Below are positions 1 through 6,736 of a stretch of 17,389 nucleotides of DNA, in pieces. Position 1 is the stretch's first letter; each line of letters starts with the position of its first letter. The DNA is taken from positions 1 to 17,389 of the forward strand of contig JAEZKB010000024.1 of NCBI GenBank assembly GCA_023415605.1. Direction: 5' to 3'. The notes under the pieces are model-generated. The model was not told the DNA's origin and did no database searches. It was given only the letters and a program-made list of their open reading frames with translations. The position numbers were made by a program, and so were the translations under genes. The DNA is from Pseudomonadota bacterium. Lineage in GTDB: Bacteria > Pseudomonadota > Alphaproteobacteria > Rhizobiales > Devosiaceae.

Positions 1-455
1 GGGGCCCGGCTGAGCTTAACTGGATGGCCACGCCCAATGCCCTGGGCCACGACCTGCCCCTCGTCGGGGAGCGTCGTATCGCGACCGTTGAACCAGTTGT
101 CGAGCCACGGCTCGGTATCGCTCTTTGGCGTGCCGTGGCACATGTAGATGTCATCGACCACCAGCGTCTTCGGCAGCGCCTCGAGCCAGGCCTTCTGCTC
201 GTCGCTGAGCTGCTCGACTGCGAACGTATCAACCAGATCGCGCTTGGGCTCGAAAAGGATTCGCTCGTGATTGCCGCGGATGGTGGGGTGATCCAGTTCG
301 ATCACTCGATCGAGTGTCAGGCGTGGTTCCAGCGGACCAGCCACGATGTCTCCGAGGTTGACCGTTAGGTCGACCCCCTGCCCTTCGATATCCGCCAGCA
401 CCGCCTCCAGAGCCCGGAGGTTGCCATGGATATCGGAGATGACGGCGACCTTCAC
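1..455 (-). CDS. Metallophosphoesterase (calcineurin-like), 3' end cut by window edge
   Basis: The visible 151 residues are the N-terminal part of a calcineurin-like metallophosphoesterase of the small bacterial YfcE-type group. The metal-binding motifs appear in family order: DIHGN (D8, H10), LGDIV (D36), GNHE (N62, H63) and CHG (H107). The final GHxH-type motif would lie beyond the left edge, so the gene is partial rather than broken. I chose the GTG at 455-453 because it puts the DIHGN motif at the usual distance from the N-terminus. It also overlaps the stop of the upstream UbiK gene by four bases (GTGA, 452-455), a typical translational-coupling arrangement. Members are usually soluble phosphodiesterases or phosphatases using two divalent metals; the substrate cannot be told from the sequence. 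The fold assignment is firm, the biological role unknown. Confidence 0.9.
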   Translation of the reverse strand, partial: MKVAVISDIHGNLRALEAVLADIEGQGVDLTVNLGDIVAGPLEPRLTLDRVIELDHPTIRGNHERILFEPKRDLVDTFAVEQLSDEQKAWLEALPKTLVVDDIYMCHGTPKSDTEPWLDNWFNGRDTTLPDEGQVVAQGIGRGHPVKLSRA

Positions 456-700
456 GACGCCTTCAGGGCCTTGAGGCTTTCGATCTCGGCGCGCAGCGCC
501 TTGATCTCGCTATCCTGTAGCTGCACCTGTTCGCGCAATGCGTCGAAATCTTCGCGCTTGACCAGGTCCATGTCGTTGACGAAGCGCTCGGCCTGCGAGC
601 GCACCAGAGTCTCGACTTCGCGGCGGAGACCATCCGCAGCGCCTGCGGCCCCATTCATCATCCGGCCAATCTCGTCGAAGAACCTGCTGTTCTGAGTCAT
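452..700 (-). CDS. ubiK: UbiK-type accessory factor (BMFP domain protein)
   Basis: An 82-residue protein of the BMFP/YqiC family. An amphipathic N-terminal half (residues 1-45, with FFDEIGRMMNGAAG near the start) is followed by the typical VKREDFDAL segment (47-55) and a charged heptad-like coiled coil to about residue 80. Length and organisation match the family. In E. coli UbiK helps assemble the ubiquinone-biosynthesis complex under aerobic conditions. The Brucella homologue was described as a membrane fusogenic protein forming trimeric coiled coils. I chose the ATG at 700-698 because a GGAG sits about nine bases upstream. The gene is divergent from lgt and coupled by a 4-base overlap to the metallophosphoesterase. 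Family membership is clear; the ubiquinone role here is by homology only. Confidence 0.88.
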   Translation of the reverse strand: MTQNSRFFDEIGRMMNGAAGAADGLRREVETLVRSQAERFVNDMDLVKREDFDALREQVQLQDSEIKALRAEIESLKALKAS

Positions 701-758
701 TGCCTGTCTCCAAACTCGGCGCGCTGCGGTCGGGTCTATTTAGGATTTCAGCACCGGC

Positions 759-786
759 TTGACCAGTGCCGCAGCATGCTTACATG
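759..786 (+). promoter_or_regulatory. Possible sigma-70 promoter for lgt
   Basis: TTGACC (759-764) and TACATG (781-786) are separated by 16 bases. The -10 match is weak (3 of 6), though preceded by a TG-like extension. If real, transcription would begin near 793, downstream of the GTG and ATG codons at 766 and 784. That would fit the TTG start chosen for lgt. Confidence 0.3.
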
Positions 787-802
787 GTCGCAGCCCTCAC
801 GC

Positions 803-806
803 GGAG
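803..806 (+). promoter_or_regulatory. Shine-Dalgarno deciding the TTG start of lgt
   Basis: GGAG lies seven bases before the TTG at 814-816. No comparable purine-rich element precedes the in-frame GTG (766) or ATG (784). Confidence 0.5.
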
Positions 807-813
807 CGCCGGC

Positions 814-1623
814 TTGCCCTTTCCCAATATCGATCCTGTTGCCTTCTCAATCGGGCCATTTTCGGTCCACTGGTACGGAATCGCCTATCTTCTGGGGGTG
901 CTGCTGGGCGCGGCCTACGGCTATGCGCTGCTCGCCAAGCGCGACCTCTGGAAGGACGGCAGGCCGCCATTCGATGCGCCCGCCATCTGGGATTTCGCCT
1001 TCTGGGCGGTGATTGGCATCGTCATTGGCGGCCGCCTGGGCTACGTGCTCTTCTATAACTTGCCGGTCTATTTGGCTGACCCGATTCAGGTTTTCATGAT
1101 CGGCGATGGCGGCATGAGCTTCCATGGCGGCATGGCCGGCCTGATGCTCGCCGTTGCGCTCTTCACCCGGTCCAAGGGCGGGCGGATTCTCTCTGCGCTC
1201 GACCTGCTCGGGGCCATTGCCACGATTGGCCTGTTCCTCGGCCGCATTGCCAACTTCATCAACGCCGAGCTCTATGGCGCCCCCACGGACTTGCCCTGGG
1301 CCGTAGTCTTCCCAACCGATCCCGAGCAGTTGCCGCGCCATCCCAGCCAGCTTTACGAGGCTTTCCTCGAGGGTGTGGTGCTGTTCTTCGTGGTGTTGAT
1401 TGCCGCCTATGTGTTCAAAGCCCTCCGCCGCCCGGGCCTCGTCGCCGGCATCTTCGGCATCGGCTATGCGATTTCGCGCATCGCAGTGGAATTCGTCCGC
1501 CTGCCCGACGGACAGATTGGCTACCTGTTCGGCGGCTGGCTGACCATGGGCATGGTCCTGAGTCTCCCCATCCTCATCGCCGGGATCGCGCTGGTCGTTT
1601 ATGCGAGCCGCCGCAATGGCTGA
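814..1623 (+). CDS. lgt: Phosphatidylglycerol-prolipoprotein diacylglyceryl transferase
   Basis: Lgt moves diacylglycerol from phosphatidylglycerol to the lipobox cysteine of preprolipoproteins in the inner membrane. The family signature GRIANFINAELYG lies at residues 143-155. H104 in SFHGGMAG, R144 and the ISRIAVEFVR segment match the E. coli residues H103, R143 and the R239 region. About seven hydrophobic segments span the 269 residues. Start choice: the frame stays open to a GTG at 766 and an ATG at 784, but neither has a Shine-Dalgarno. The TTG at 814 has GGAG (803-806) seven bases upstream, gives an N-terminus beginning with PFPNIDPVAFSIGP as in relatives, and brings residue numbering within one of E. 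coli. The stop overlaps the next gene (ATGGCTGA), so the two are probably co-transcribed. Function is very secure; the start is inferred. Confidence 0.96.
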   Translation: MPFPNIDPVAFSIGPFSVHWYGIAYLLGVLLGAAYGYALLAKRDLWKDGRPPFDAPAIWDFAFWAVIGIVIGGRLGYVLFYNLPVYLADPIQVFMIGDGGMSFHGGMAGLMLAVALFTRSKGGRILSALDLLGAIATIGLFLGRIANFINAELYGAPTDLPWAVVFPTDPEQLPRHPSQLYEAFLEGVVLFFVVLIAAYVFKALRRPGLVAGIFGIGYAISRIAVEFVRLPDGQIGYLFGGWLTMGMVLSLPILIAGIALVVYASRRNG

Positions 1624-2701
1624 CCGTCCGAGCCTGCCCGAAATCATCGACATGCAGATTCGCACCAACGGTCCGATGTCGATCGCCACCTATATGGGCC
1701 TGGCCCTCACCCATCCACGCGAGGGCTATTACAAGGCCGGGACGCCGCTGGGAGCCAAGGGCGACTTCATCACGGCACCCGAGATCAGCCAGATGTTCGG
1801 CGAGCTGATGGGCTTCTTCTTGGTCAATCTCTGGCAGCAGATGAATGAGCCGAAGAGTTTTACACTGCTCGAACTCGGCCCGGGCCGCGGCACCCTTATG
1901 CAGGACGCACTACGCGTCGCGACGCGAGCCGAGGGATTTGAGAATGCGCTCCACCTGCAGCTCTACGAGACGCATCCGGAACTGAAGGCAGAGCAGGCCA
2001 AGCGGCTCGACAAATACACGCCTTACTGGGCCGGCGAGATCGACGCCGTTAGCGACGATCCGCTCTTCGTCGTCGCCAACGAATTCTTCGATGCCTTGCC
2101 GATCCGGCAGTTCGTCAAGGGCGAGCAGGGCTGGCACGAGCGGCAGGTGGGTCTGAAGGATGGCAAACGTGTCTTCGGCCTGTCGCCGACGCCGATCCCC
2201 GAGACCTCGATGCCCGAAGCGGTACGCGGTGCTGCACTGGGCGAAATCTACGAGGCTAATCTTGCGGCCGGCGACGTCATGCAACGCCTGTCGCGGATCG
2301 TGGCGCGGCAGGGCGGCGCGATCCTTGCCATCGACTATGGCTACCCGAAAACCCGCACCGGCGAGACCCTACAGGCGGTGAGCCGCCACGCCTACGCCGA
2401 CCCGCTGGAAATGCCCGGGGCCGCCGATCTTTCGGCGCATGTGGATTTCGGCGCCCTGGCGGAAGCTGCGAAAGCCGCCGGCCTCGTTGCACACAAGGTG
2501 ACGCCGCAGGGCGAATTCCTGAAGCGACTCGGCATCTTCGAGCGTGCAGATATGCTGATCAAATCCAACCCTGGCCAGAAGACCGCCATCGAAGCGGCGC
2601 TGGACCGCCTTACCGGCGCCCAGCAGATGGGCGACCTGTTCAAAGCTTTCGTCGCCGCCAGTCCAGGCCTCACGCCTCCCGGAATCATTCCAGCCTCATG
2701 A
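1616..2701 (+). CDS. MidA/NDUFAF7-type class I SAM-dependent methyltransferase
   Basis: A 361-residue member of the SAM_MidA (DUF185) family. Visible hallmarks are EGYY (36-39), GDFITAPEISQMFGEL (49-64), the SAM-binding motif I ELGPGRG (86-92) and NEFFDALP (155-162), all in the expected order and at full length. The mitochondrial homologue NDUFAF7 dimethylates an arginine of the NDUFS2 subunit during complex I assembly. In an alphaproteobacterium the corresponding target would be NuoD, but that is inference. I chose the ATG at 1616 over the upstream 1601 ATG because it gives an 8-base overlap with the lgt stop and a family-like MADRPSLPEI start; there is no strong Shine-Dalgarno, so coupling to lgt is likely. 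The stop overlaps the pgeF start as ATGA. Confidence 0.92.
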   Translation: MADRPSLPEIIDMQIRTNGPMSIATYMGLALTHPREGYYKAGTPLGAKGDFITAPEISQMFGELMGFFLVNLWQQMNEPKSFTLLELGPGRGTLMQDALRVATRAEGFENALHLQLYETHPELKAEQAKRLDKYTPYWAGEIDAVSDDPLFVVANEFFDALPIRQFVKGEQGWHERQVGLKDGKRVFGLSPTPIPETSMPEAVRGAALGEIYEANLAAGDVMQRLSRIVARQGGAILAIDYGYPKTRTGETLQAVSRHAYADPLEMPGAADLSAHVDFGALAEAAKAAGLVAHKVTPQGEFLKRLGIFERADMLIKSNPGQKTAIEAALDRLTGAQQMGDLFKAFVAASPGLTPPGIIPAS

Positions 2702-3468
2702 CCGCCCCCTTCGATCAGAGCCGCGCGCTGAGCGCCCTGCCCCGCATCCGGCACGCCTTCTTTGGCCGTCGCGGCGGCAACTCGACGGGCGTCTTCGCCT
2801 CGCTGAACATGTCGGAGTCAAGCGGCGACAAGCTGACTCATGTTGCCCAAAACCGACAGCAAGCTGTTGCGGCGCTTGGTTTTCCCAACGAAAACCTGGC
2901 GACAGTCAAGCAGGTGCATTCGACCACCGTGGTCGCCATCACGTCGCCGCCGGACCCGCAGGAACGCATCGAGGCCGATGCCATGGTGTCGAACCTCCCC
3001 GGCCTGATCATGGGCATCTTGACTGCGGACTGCGCCCCGGTGCTGCTAGCTGACGCCGAAGCCGGCGTCATCGGCGCCTTCCACGCCGGCTGGAAGGGTG
3101 CTGTTGGCGGCATCGCCTATGGAACAGTGGTGGGCATGGTTTCGCTCGGCGCCGATCCGTCGCGGATCGTCGCGGCCATCGGCCCGACCATCTCGCTCGC
3201 CAACTATGAAGTTGGTCCGGAATTCGCTGCCGACGTGCTGCGCCAGCATCGCGACGCCGCCAATCGGTTCAGCAAGCCCGATGGCGGCCGCGAGCATTTC
3301 GACCTGCCCGGCTTCGTCTTCGACCAGTTGCATGCAGCTGGCGTCGGCTTGGTGGATGACTTGAAGCTCTGCACCTACGCCGAGCCCAAACGCTTTTTTT
3401 CGCACCGCTACGCGACGCACCAGAATACCACCACTGGCCGGCAGATGGCGCTGATCGGCCTCACGTGA
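2698..3468 (+). CDS. pgeF: Peptidoglycan editing factor / purine nucleoside phosphorylase (YfiH, multicopper-oxidase-like fold)
   Basis: A 256-residue YfiH/PgeF protein. The zinc-site residues are visible: H74 in VKQVHS, C112 in TADCAPVLLAD and H129 in GAFHAGWKG. The N-terminal GRRGGNSTGVFASLN (23-37), IGPTISLANYEVGPEF and the C-terminal CTYAEPKRFFSHR are also family signatures. In E. coli the protein prevents L-Ser from being incorporated at the L-Ala position of peptidoglycan precursors. Related proteins have been reported to phosphorolyse or deaminate purine nucleosides, and older annotations call them laccases. The ATG at 2698 overlaps the previous stop by four bases (ATGA), completing a tightly packed lgt - MidA - pgeF unit. 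Family is certain; the physiological activity in this organism is not. Confidence 0.95.
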   Translation: MTAPFDQSRALSALPRIRHAFFGRRGGNSTGVFASLNMSESSGDKLTHVAQNRQQAVAALGFPNENLATVKQVHSTTVVAITSPPDPQERIEADAMVSNLPGLIMGILTADCAPVLLADAEAGVIGAFHAGWKGAVGGIAYGTVVGMVSLGADPSRIVAAIGPTISLANYEVGPEFAADVLRQHRDAANRFSKPDGGREHFDLPGFVFDQLHAAGVGLVDDLKLCTYAEPKRFFSHRYATHQNTTTGRQMALIGLT

Positions 3469-3582
3469 AAGCCTTCACCTTTTGTCCTTTGACCGATTGC
3501 GCGTGACAGCGCGGGACGATAAACAGCCGCCAACCAAGGTTAGCCGCGACCCCGCAGCGGCTCCAGGCATCAGGATGGCGAC

Positions 3583-4515
3583 ATGAAGCTGGTCACCGGT
3601 AACTCCAACCGAGCCCTGGCCGATGCCGTTTCTGCCTATCTCGAGCTGCCGCTGACGGATTGCACCGTCAAACGCTTTGCCGACAAAGAGATTTTCGTCG
3701 AGATTCACGAGAATGTCCGCGGCGAAGACGTCTTCATCCTGCAGTCGACCTCGTTCCCGGCCAACGACAACCTCATGGAGCTGCTGATCCTTACGGACGC
3801 GCTCCGCCGCTCGTCGGCCCGCCGCATCACCGCCGTGATCCCCTATTTCGGCTATGCCCGACAGGATCGCAAATCGGCCTCGCGCACGCCGATCTCGGCC
3901 AAGCTGGTGGCGAATCTGATCACCGAAGCCGGCGTCAACCGCGTCATCACGCTCGACCTGCATGCGGCGCAGATTCAGGGCTTTTTCGATATCCCGACCG
4001 ACAACCTCTACTCGGCGCCGGTGATGACCCGGGACATCCAGCAGAACTACGGGACCGAGAACACGATGATCGTCTCGCCCGACGTCGGCGGCGTGGCCCG
4101 TGCCCGCGCCATCGCGCAGCGCATCGGCGCCGACCTCGCCATCGTCGACAAGCGCCGTCCGCGCGCCGGGGTCAGCGAAGTGATGAACATCATCGGCGAT
4201 GTCTCCGGCCACAAGTGCATCCTCATCGACGATATCGTCGACTCGGGTGGGACGCTGGTGAACGCCGCCGAGGCCCTGCTCAAGGCCGGTGCGCTCGAGG
4301 TTTCGGCCTATATCACCCACGGCGTACTCTCCGACGGCGCCGCCGAGCGTGTGGCCGCCAGCAAGCTCAAGGAGCTGGTGATCACCGACTCGCTGATGGA
4401 AACCGAGGCGGTCACCAAGGCCAAGAACATCCGCCGCATCTCGATCGCACCGCTGATGGGCGAGGCGATCGCGCGGACCGCGAGCGAGCAGTCGGTCTCG
4501 AGCCTGCTGGACTGA
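3583..4515 (+). CDS. prs: Ribose-phosphate pyrophosphokinase (PRPP synthase)
   Basis: Prs makes PRPP from ribose 5-phosphate and ATP, feeding purine, pyrimidine, histidine, tryptophan and NAD synthesis. The 310-residue length is typical of class I enzymes. Visible signatures are RQDRK (93-97, ATP site), the LDLHA segment with D125 and H127, and the PRPP loop DDIVDSGGTL (216-225). The ATG at 3583 has AGGA about ten bases upstream. The 114-base gap after pgeF holds a small hairpin (AGCCGC 3542-3547 with GCGGCT 3557-3562) just upstream of the ribosome binding site; I see no convincing promoter. PRPP made here is used by Apt, encoded at 14282-14812 in the same window. Confidence 0.98.
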   Translation: MKLVTGNSNRALADAVSAYLELPLTDCTVKRFADKEIFVEIHENVRGEDVFILQSTSFPANDNLMELLILTDALRRSSARRITAVIPYFGYARQDRKSASRTPISAKLVANLITEAGVNRVITLDLHAAQIQGFFDIPTDNLYSAPVMTRDIQQNYGTENTMIVSPDVGGVARARAIAQRIGADLAIVDKRRPRAGVSEVMNIIGDVSGHKCILIDDIVDSGGTLVNAAEALLKAGALEVSAYITHGVLSDGAAERVAASKLKELVITDSLMETEAVTKAKNIRRISIAPLMGEAIARTASEQSVSSLLD

Positions 4516-4580
4516 GCCCCCGCTTCAATCCACATCTCGACCTGTCCATCGGAGAGAACCGGGCATTTGCCGGCTCGACC

Positions 4581-4607
4581 TGTCGAAATCCGCTCACCTC
4601 GCACGTC
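4581..4607 (+). promoter_or_regulatory. Predicted ECF42-type promoter of DGPF module 1
   Basis: TGTCGA (4581-4586), exactly 17 bases, then CGTC (4604-4607), about 44 bases before the first DGPF gene. This fits the TGTCGA / CG(A/T)C signature I recall for ECF42 sigma factors. It is identical in hexamer, spacer length and -10 tetramer to the element at 14037-14063, upstream of the second module. A partial direct repeat CTCGACCTGTC occurs at 4536-4546 and 4574-4584, the second copy running into the -35 element. The sequence is seen; use by the adjacent sigma factor is inferred. Confidence 0.72.
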
Positions 4608-4650
4608 ATTGGCATGAAGGGCTATGGTGCCCGCCAGAGAGGACGATGCG

Positions 4651-5046
4651 ATGCAGTATTTGATGTTGCTTTTTGCCGATGAGACCGTCGGCGCCAACTT
4701 CACCAAGGAAGACATGGAGCGCGCCATGTCGATCATGGGCGCCTACAACCAGACGCTGCGCAAGGCCGGCGTCTTCGTGCAGACGGCGCCGCTCTTCCGA
4801 ACCGACGAGGCCAAGACCATCCGCGTCGAGGGCGGCTCCATCGATCCGGCGACCTTCAGCAACCAAGGCGGCGAGCTCACGGTGCATGACGGCCCCTATG
4901 CCGATACCCGCGAACAGCTCGGGGGCTTCTACATCATCGAGGCCGGAAGCATGGACGAAGCTCTTGAATGGGCCGGGAAATGTCCCGCCGCGCAATGGGG
5001 GTCGATCGAGGTCCGGCAGATCTTCGAGCAGTACGCGGAAAAATAG
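4651..5046 (+). CDS. DGPF/YCII-family protein (first gene of module 1)
   Basis: A 131-residue YCII-related (DGPF domain) protein. It has a starting beta strand MQYLMLLFAD, a helix from about 18 to 40, and the family motif as DGPY (80-83), followed by ADTREQLGGFYIIE. A short insertion (about 61-75) before the motif is longer than in the other DGPF proteins here. These proteins adopt a dimeric ferredoxin-like alpha/beta-barrel fold; no enzymatic activity is established for the DGPF type. I chose the ATG at 4651 because GAGAGGA (4637-4643) lies seven bases upstream; longer in-frame starts have no such signal. A predicted ECF42 promoter lies upstream, and a second DGPF gene and the sigma factor follow on the same strand, the usual ECF42 neighbourhood. 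Confidence 0.88.
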   Translation: MQYLMLLFADETVGANFTKEDMERAMSIMGAYNQTLRKAGVFVQTAPLFRTDEAKTIRVEGGSIDPATFSNQGGELTVHDGPYADTREQLGGFYIIEAGSMDEALEWAGKCPAAQWGSIEVRQIFEQYAEK

Positions 5047-5057
5047 TCGGCGCGAAA

Positions 5058-5084
5058 TGTAGAAGTCGCGCGCGGTCTCGCGTC
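5058..5084 (+). promoter_or_regulatory. Second predicted ECF42-type promoter inside module 1
   Basis: TGTAGA (5058-5063), 17 bases, then CGTC (5081-5084), in the gap between the two DGPF genes. It differs from the first element by one base in the -35. It shares the extended CGTCATTG sequence at and after the -10 with the element at 4604. The sequence is seen; the function is inferred. Confidence 0.6.
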
Positions 5085-5121
5085 ATTGTGGTGCCGGCGA
5101 TGCGATCCGGCACCACAATGA
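5083..5121. repeat. Perfect 15-bp inverted repeat over the internal promoter start region
   Basis: TCATTGTGGTGCCGG (5083-5097) is exactly repeated in inverse as CCGGCACCACAATGA (5107-5121), with a 9-base spacer. The left arm begins in the predicted -10 element; the right arm ends at the first bases of the GAGGA ribosome binding site of the next gene. No T-run follows, so it is not a standard terminator. It could be an operator or a leader hairpin. Confidence 0.9.
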
Positions 5122-5132
5122 GGACCATGACG

Positions 5133-5474
5133 ATGAAGTACATGATGCTGATCCACCACGACGACGCGCTTCAGGCCCAGCAGAACTGGCAACAGCTGGC
5201 GGCCGACTATGGCGCCTTCAACGAGGCGCTGACCAAGGCTGGCGGTAGCCCGGGCCTGCGGCTGAAGCCCTCGAACTCGGCCACCAGCGTGCGCACCCGT
5301 GACGGCAAGACCGACGTGCTCGACGGCCCTTATGCTGACACCAAGGAGCAGTTCGCGGGATACTTCATGATCGACGCGGAGACGCTGGACGACGCCATCG
5401 CCTGGGCGCAGCGCTGCCCCAGCTCGCGCTTCGGCACCATCGAGATCCGCCCGATCATGGACAAGCAGGGATGA
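5133..5474 (+). CDS. DGPF/YCII-family protein (second gene of module 1)
   Basis: A 113-residue DGPF/YCII protein: MKYMMLIHHD strand, helix around 18-37, DGPY at 64-67, then ADTKEQFAGYFMIDAETLDDAI, and a C-terminal strand GTIEIRPIM. It is the shortest of the family in this window. The frame is open further upstream (ATG codons at 5118 and 5127, and back to 4968). I chose 5133 because GAGGA (5120-5124) lies eight bases before it and the protein then starts directly with the first beta strand. It has its own predicted ECF42 promoter and a strong inverted repeat immediately upstream. Its stop overlaps the sigma-factor start as ATGA (5471-5474), so the two should be translationally coupled. Biochemical role unknown. 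Confidence 0.87.
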   Translation: MKYMMLIHHDDALQAQQNWQQLAADYGAFNEALTKAGGSPGLRLKPSNSATSVRTRDGKTDVLDGPYADTKEQFAGYFMIDAETLDDAIAWAQRCPSSRFGTIEIRPIMDKQG

Positions 5475-6712
5475 CCAGCGGAGGCGAGGCGGCCCGCATC
5501 GCGGAGCGCGTGGCGCGCGAAAGCTACGGCCGCCTCGTCGCCTTCCTCGCAGCGCGGACCCGCGACGTCGCCGGAGCCGAAGATGCGCTGGCGGAGGCCT
5601 TTGCCACTGCCCTGCGCCTCTGGCCGACCGAGGGCGTCCCGCACAACCCCGACGCCTGGCTGCTGACGGTCGCGCGCCGCCGGCAGGTCGACGCCATCCG
5701 CCGCCGGCAGACCCGCTCGGCAGGCGAGGAGCACTTGAAACTCATGGCCGACGAAATCGAAGCTGCTGCCGAGAGTCCTGACGAAATCCCCGACCGGCGC
5801 CTCGGCCTGATGTTCGCCTGCGCCCACCCGGCGATCGAAAAGGGCCTGCGCGCGCCGCTGATCCTCCAGACCATCCTCGGCATGACGGCGGTCGACATAG
5901 CCGCCGCCTTCCTGATCCCGCCCGCAACCATGGGCCAGCGCCTTGTTCGGGCCAAGACGCGCATCAAGGACGCTGGCATCCCCTTCCGTGTACCCGACAA
6001 GGAAGATCTGCCCGAGCGTCTCGATGCCGTGCTCGACGCCATCTACGCCACCTACACCAAGGGCTGGGGCGAGATCGGCGAAGACCGCGGCTCGGCGCTG
6101 GCGGAGGAAGCGATCTGGCTGGGGCGGCTGGTCGTCTCGCTGCTGCCCGACGAGCCCGAGGCGAAAGGTATGCTGGCGCTGATGTTCTATGCCGAAGCTC
6201 GCCGCAGCGCGCGGCGCGACGCCCAGGGCGCCTATGTGCCGCTCGAAGAGCAGGACACAAGCCTTTGGGACGACTCACAGATCGCGCTGGCCGAGACCCT
6301 GTTGCGCGAGGCCAATGGTGGCGGCCCCAGCGGCCGCTACCAGCTCGAGGCCGCAATTCAGTCCGCCCACACCGCGCGCCGGCGGCTCAATGCCCCGACC
6401 TGGCCGGCTATTGTTCAACTCTACGATCACCTGCTGGCGCTGACCAATTCGCCGGTCGTTGCGCTCAACCGTGCCGTCGCATTGGCGGAAGTTCATGGGC
6501 CACGGGCCGCACTGCCCACGCTCAACGCATTGGCCGACGACAAGCGGATGGCCGACTACCAGCCCTACTGGGCCGCCCGCGGCCACCTCTTCGCTCTAGC
6601 AGGCGACAAGGACCAGGCTCACGCCGCCTTCACCATGGCCATCGGCCTTTCGACCGACGACGCCGTCCGCGCCTACCTGCGCGGCAAACTCCAAGCCCTG
6701 CAGGACGGCTGA
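5471..6712 (+). CDS. ECF42-type RNA polymerase sigma factor with C-terminal extension
   Basis: A 413-residue sigma factor. Sigma region 2 lies at about 16-82 (GVPHNPDAWL 55-64, RRQVDAIRRRQ 70-80) and region 4 at about 110-165 (DIAAAFLIPPATMGQRLVRAKTRI). A long C-terminal part follows: a DUF6596-like segment (about 185-285), then TPR-like helices with SPVVALNRAVALAE. This architecture, and DGPF genes directly upstream, define the ECF42 group, in which the C-terminal extension is thought to control activity instead of an anti-sigma factor. The segment that is FNEGY in the second sigma factor of this window is YTKGW here (195-199), so the two are distant paralogues rather than a recent duplication. 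The start is fixed by the 4-base overlap with the preceding DGPF gene. The inducing signal is unknown. Confidence 0.9.
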   Translation: MTSGGEAARIAERVARESYGRLVAFLAARTRDVAGAEDALAEAFATALRLWPTEGVPHNPDAWLLTVARRRQVDAIRRRQTRSAGEEHLKLMADEIEAAAESPDEIPDRRLGLMFACAHPAIEKGLRAPLILQTILGMTAVDIAAAFLIPPATMGQRLVRAKTRIKDAGIPFRVPDKEDLPERLDAVLDAIYATYTKGWGEIGEDRGSALAEEAIWLGRLVVSLLPDEPEAKGMLALMFYAEARRSARRDAQGAYVPLEEQDTSLWDDSQIALAETLLREANGGGPSGRYQLEAAIQSAHTARRRLNAPTWPAIVQLYDHLLALTNSPVVALNRAVALAEVHGPRAALPTLNALADDKRMADYQPYWAARGHLFALAGDKDQAHAAFTMAIGLSTDDAVRAYLRGKLQALQDG

Positions 6713-6736
6713 AACCCAATTTCAAGGAGGAAACCC

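Noticed and set aside
24..368. A 114-codon plus-strand frame at the left edge
   Set aside because: The opposite strand carries all the metallophosphoesterase motifs in order; this frame has none.
847..1689. A 280-codon minus-strand frame
   Set aside because: Antisense to lgt and the start of the methyltransferase; composition of a reverse-complement shadow.
3489..3523. TTGACC and GATAAA before prs as a promoter
   Set aside because: The spacing is 23 bases, too long for a sigma-70 promoter.
3475..4320. A 281-codon minus-strand frame
   Set aside because: Antisense to prs, which is certain; no family character.
4968..5132. Longer N-terminus for the second DGPF protein of module 1
   Set aside because: The added residues are basic and unlike the family, overlap the previous gene, and cover the predicted promoter. 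The ribosome binding site points to 5133.
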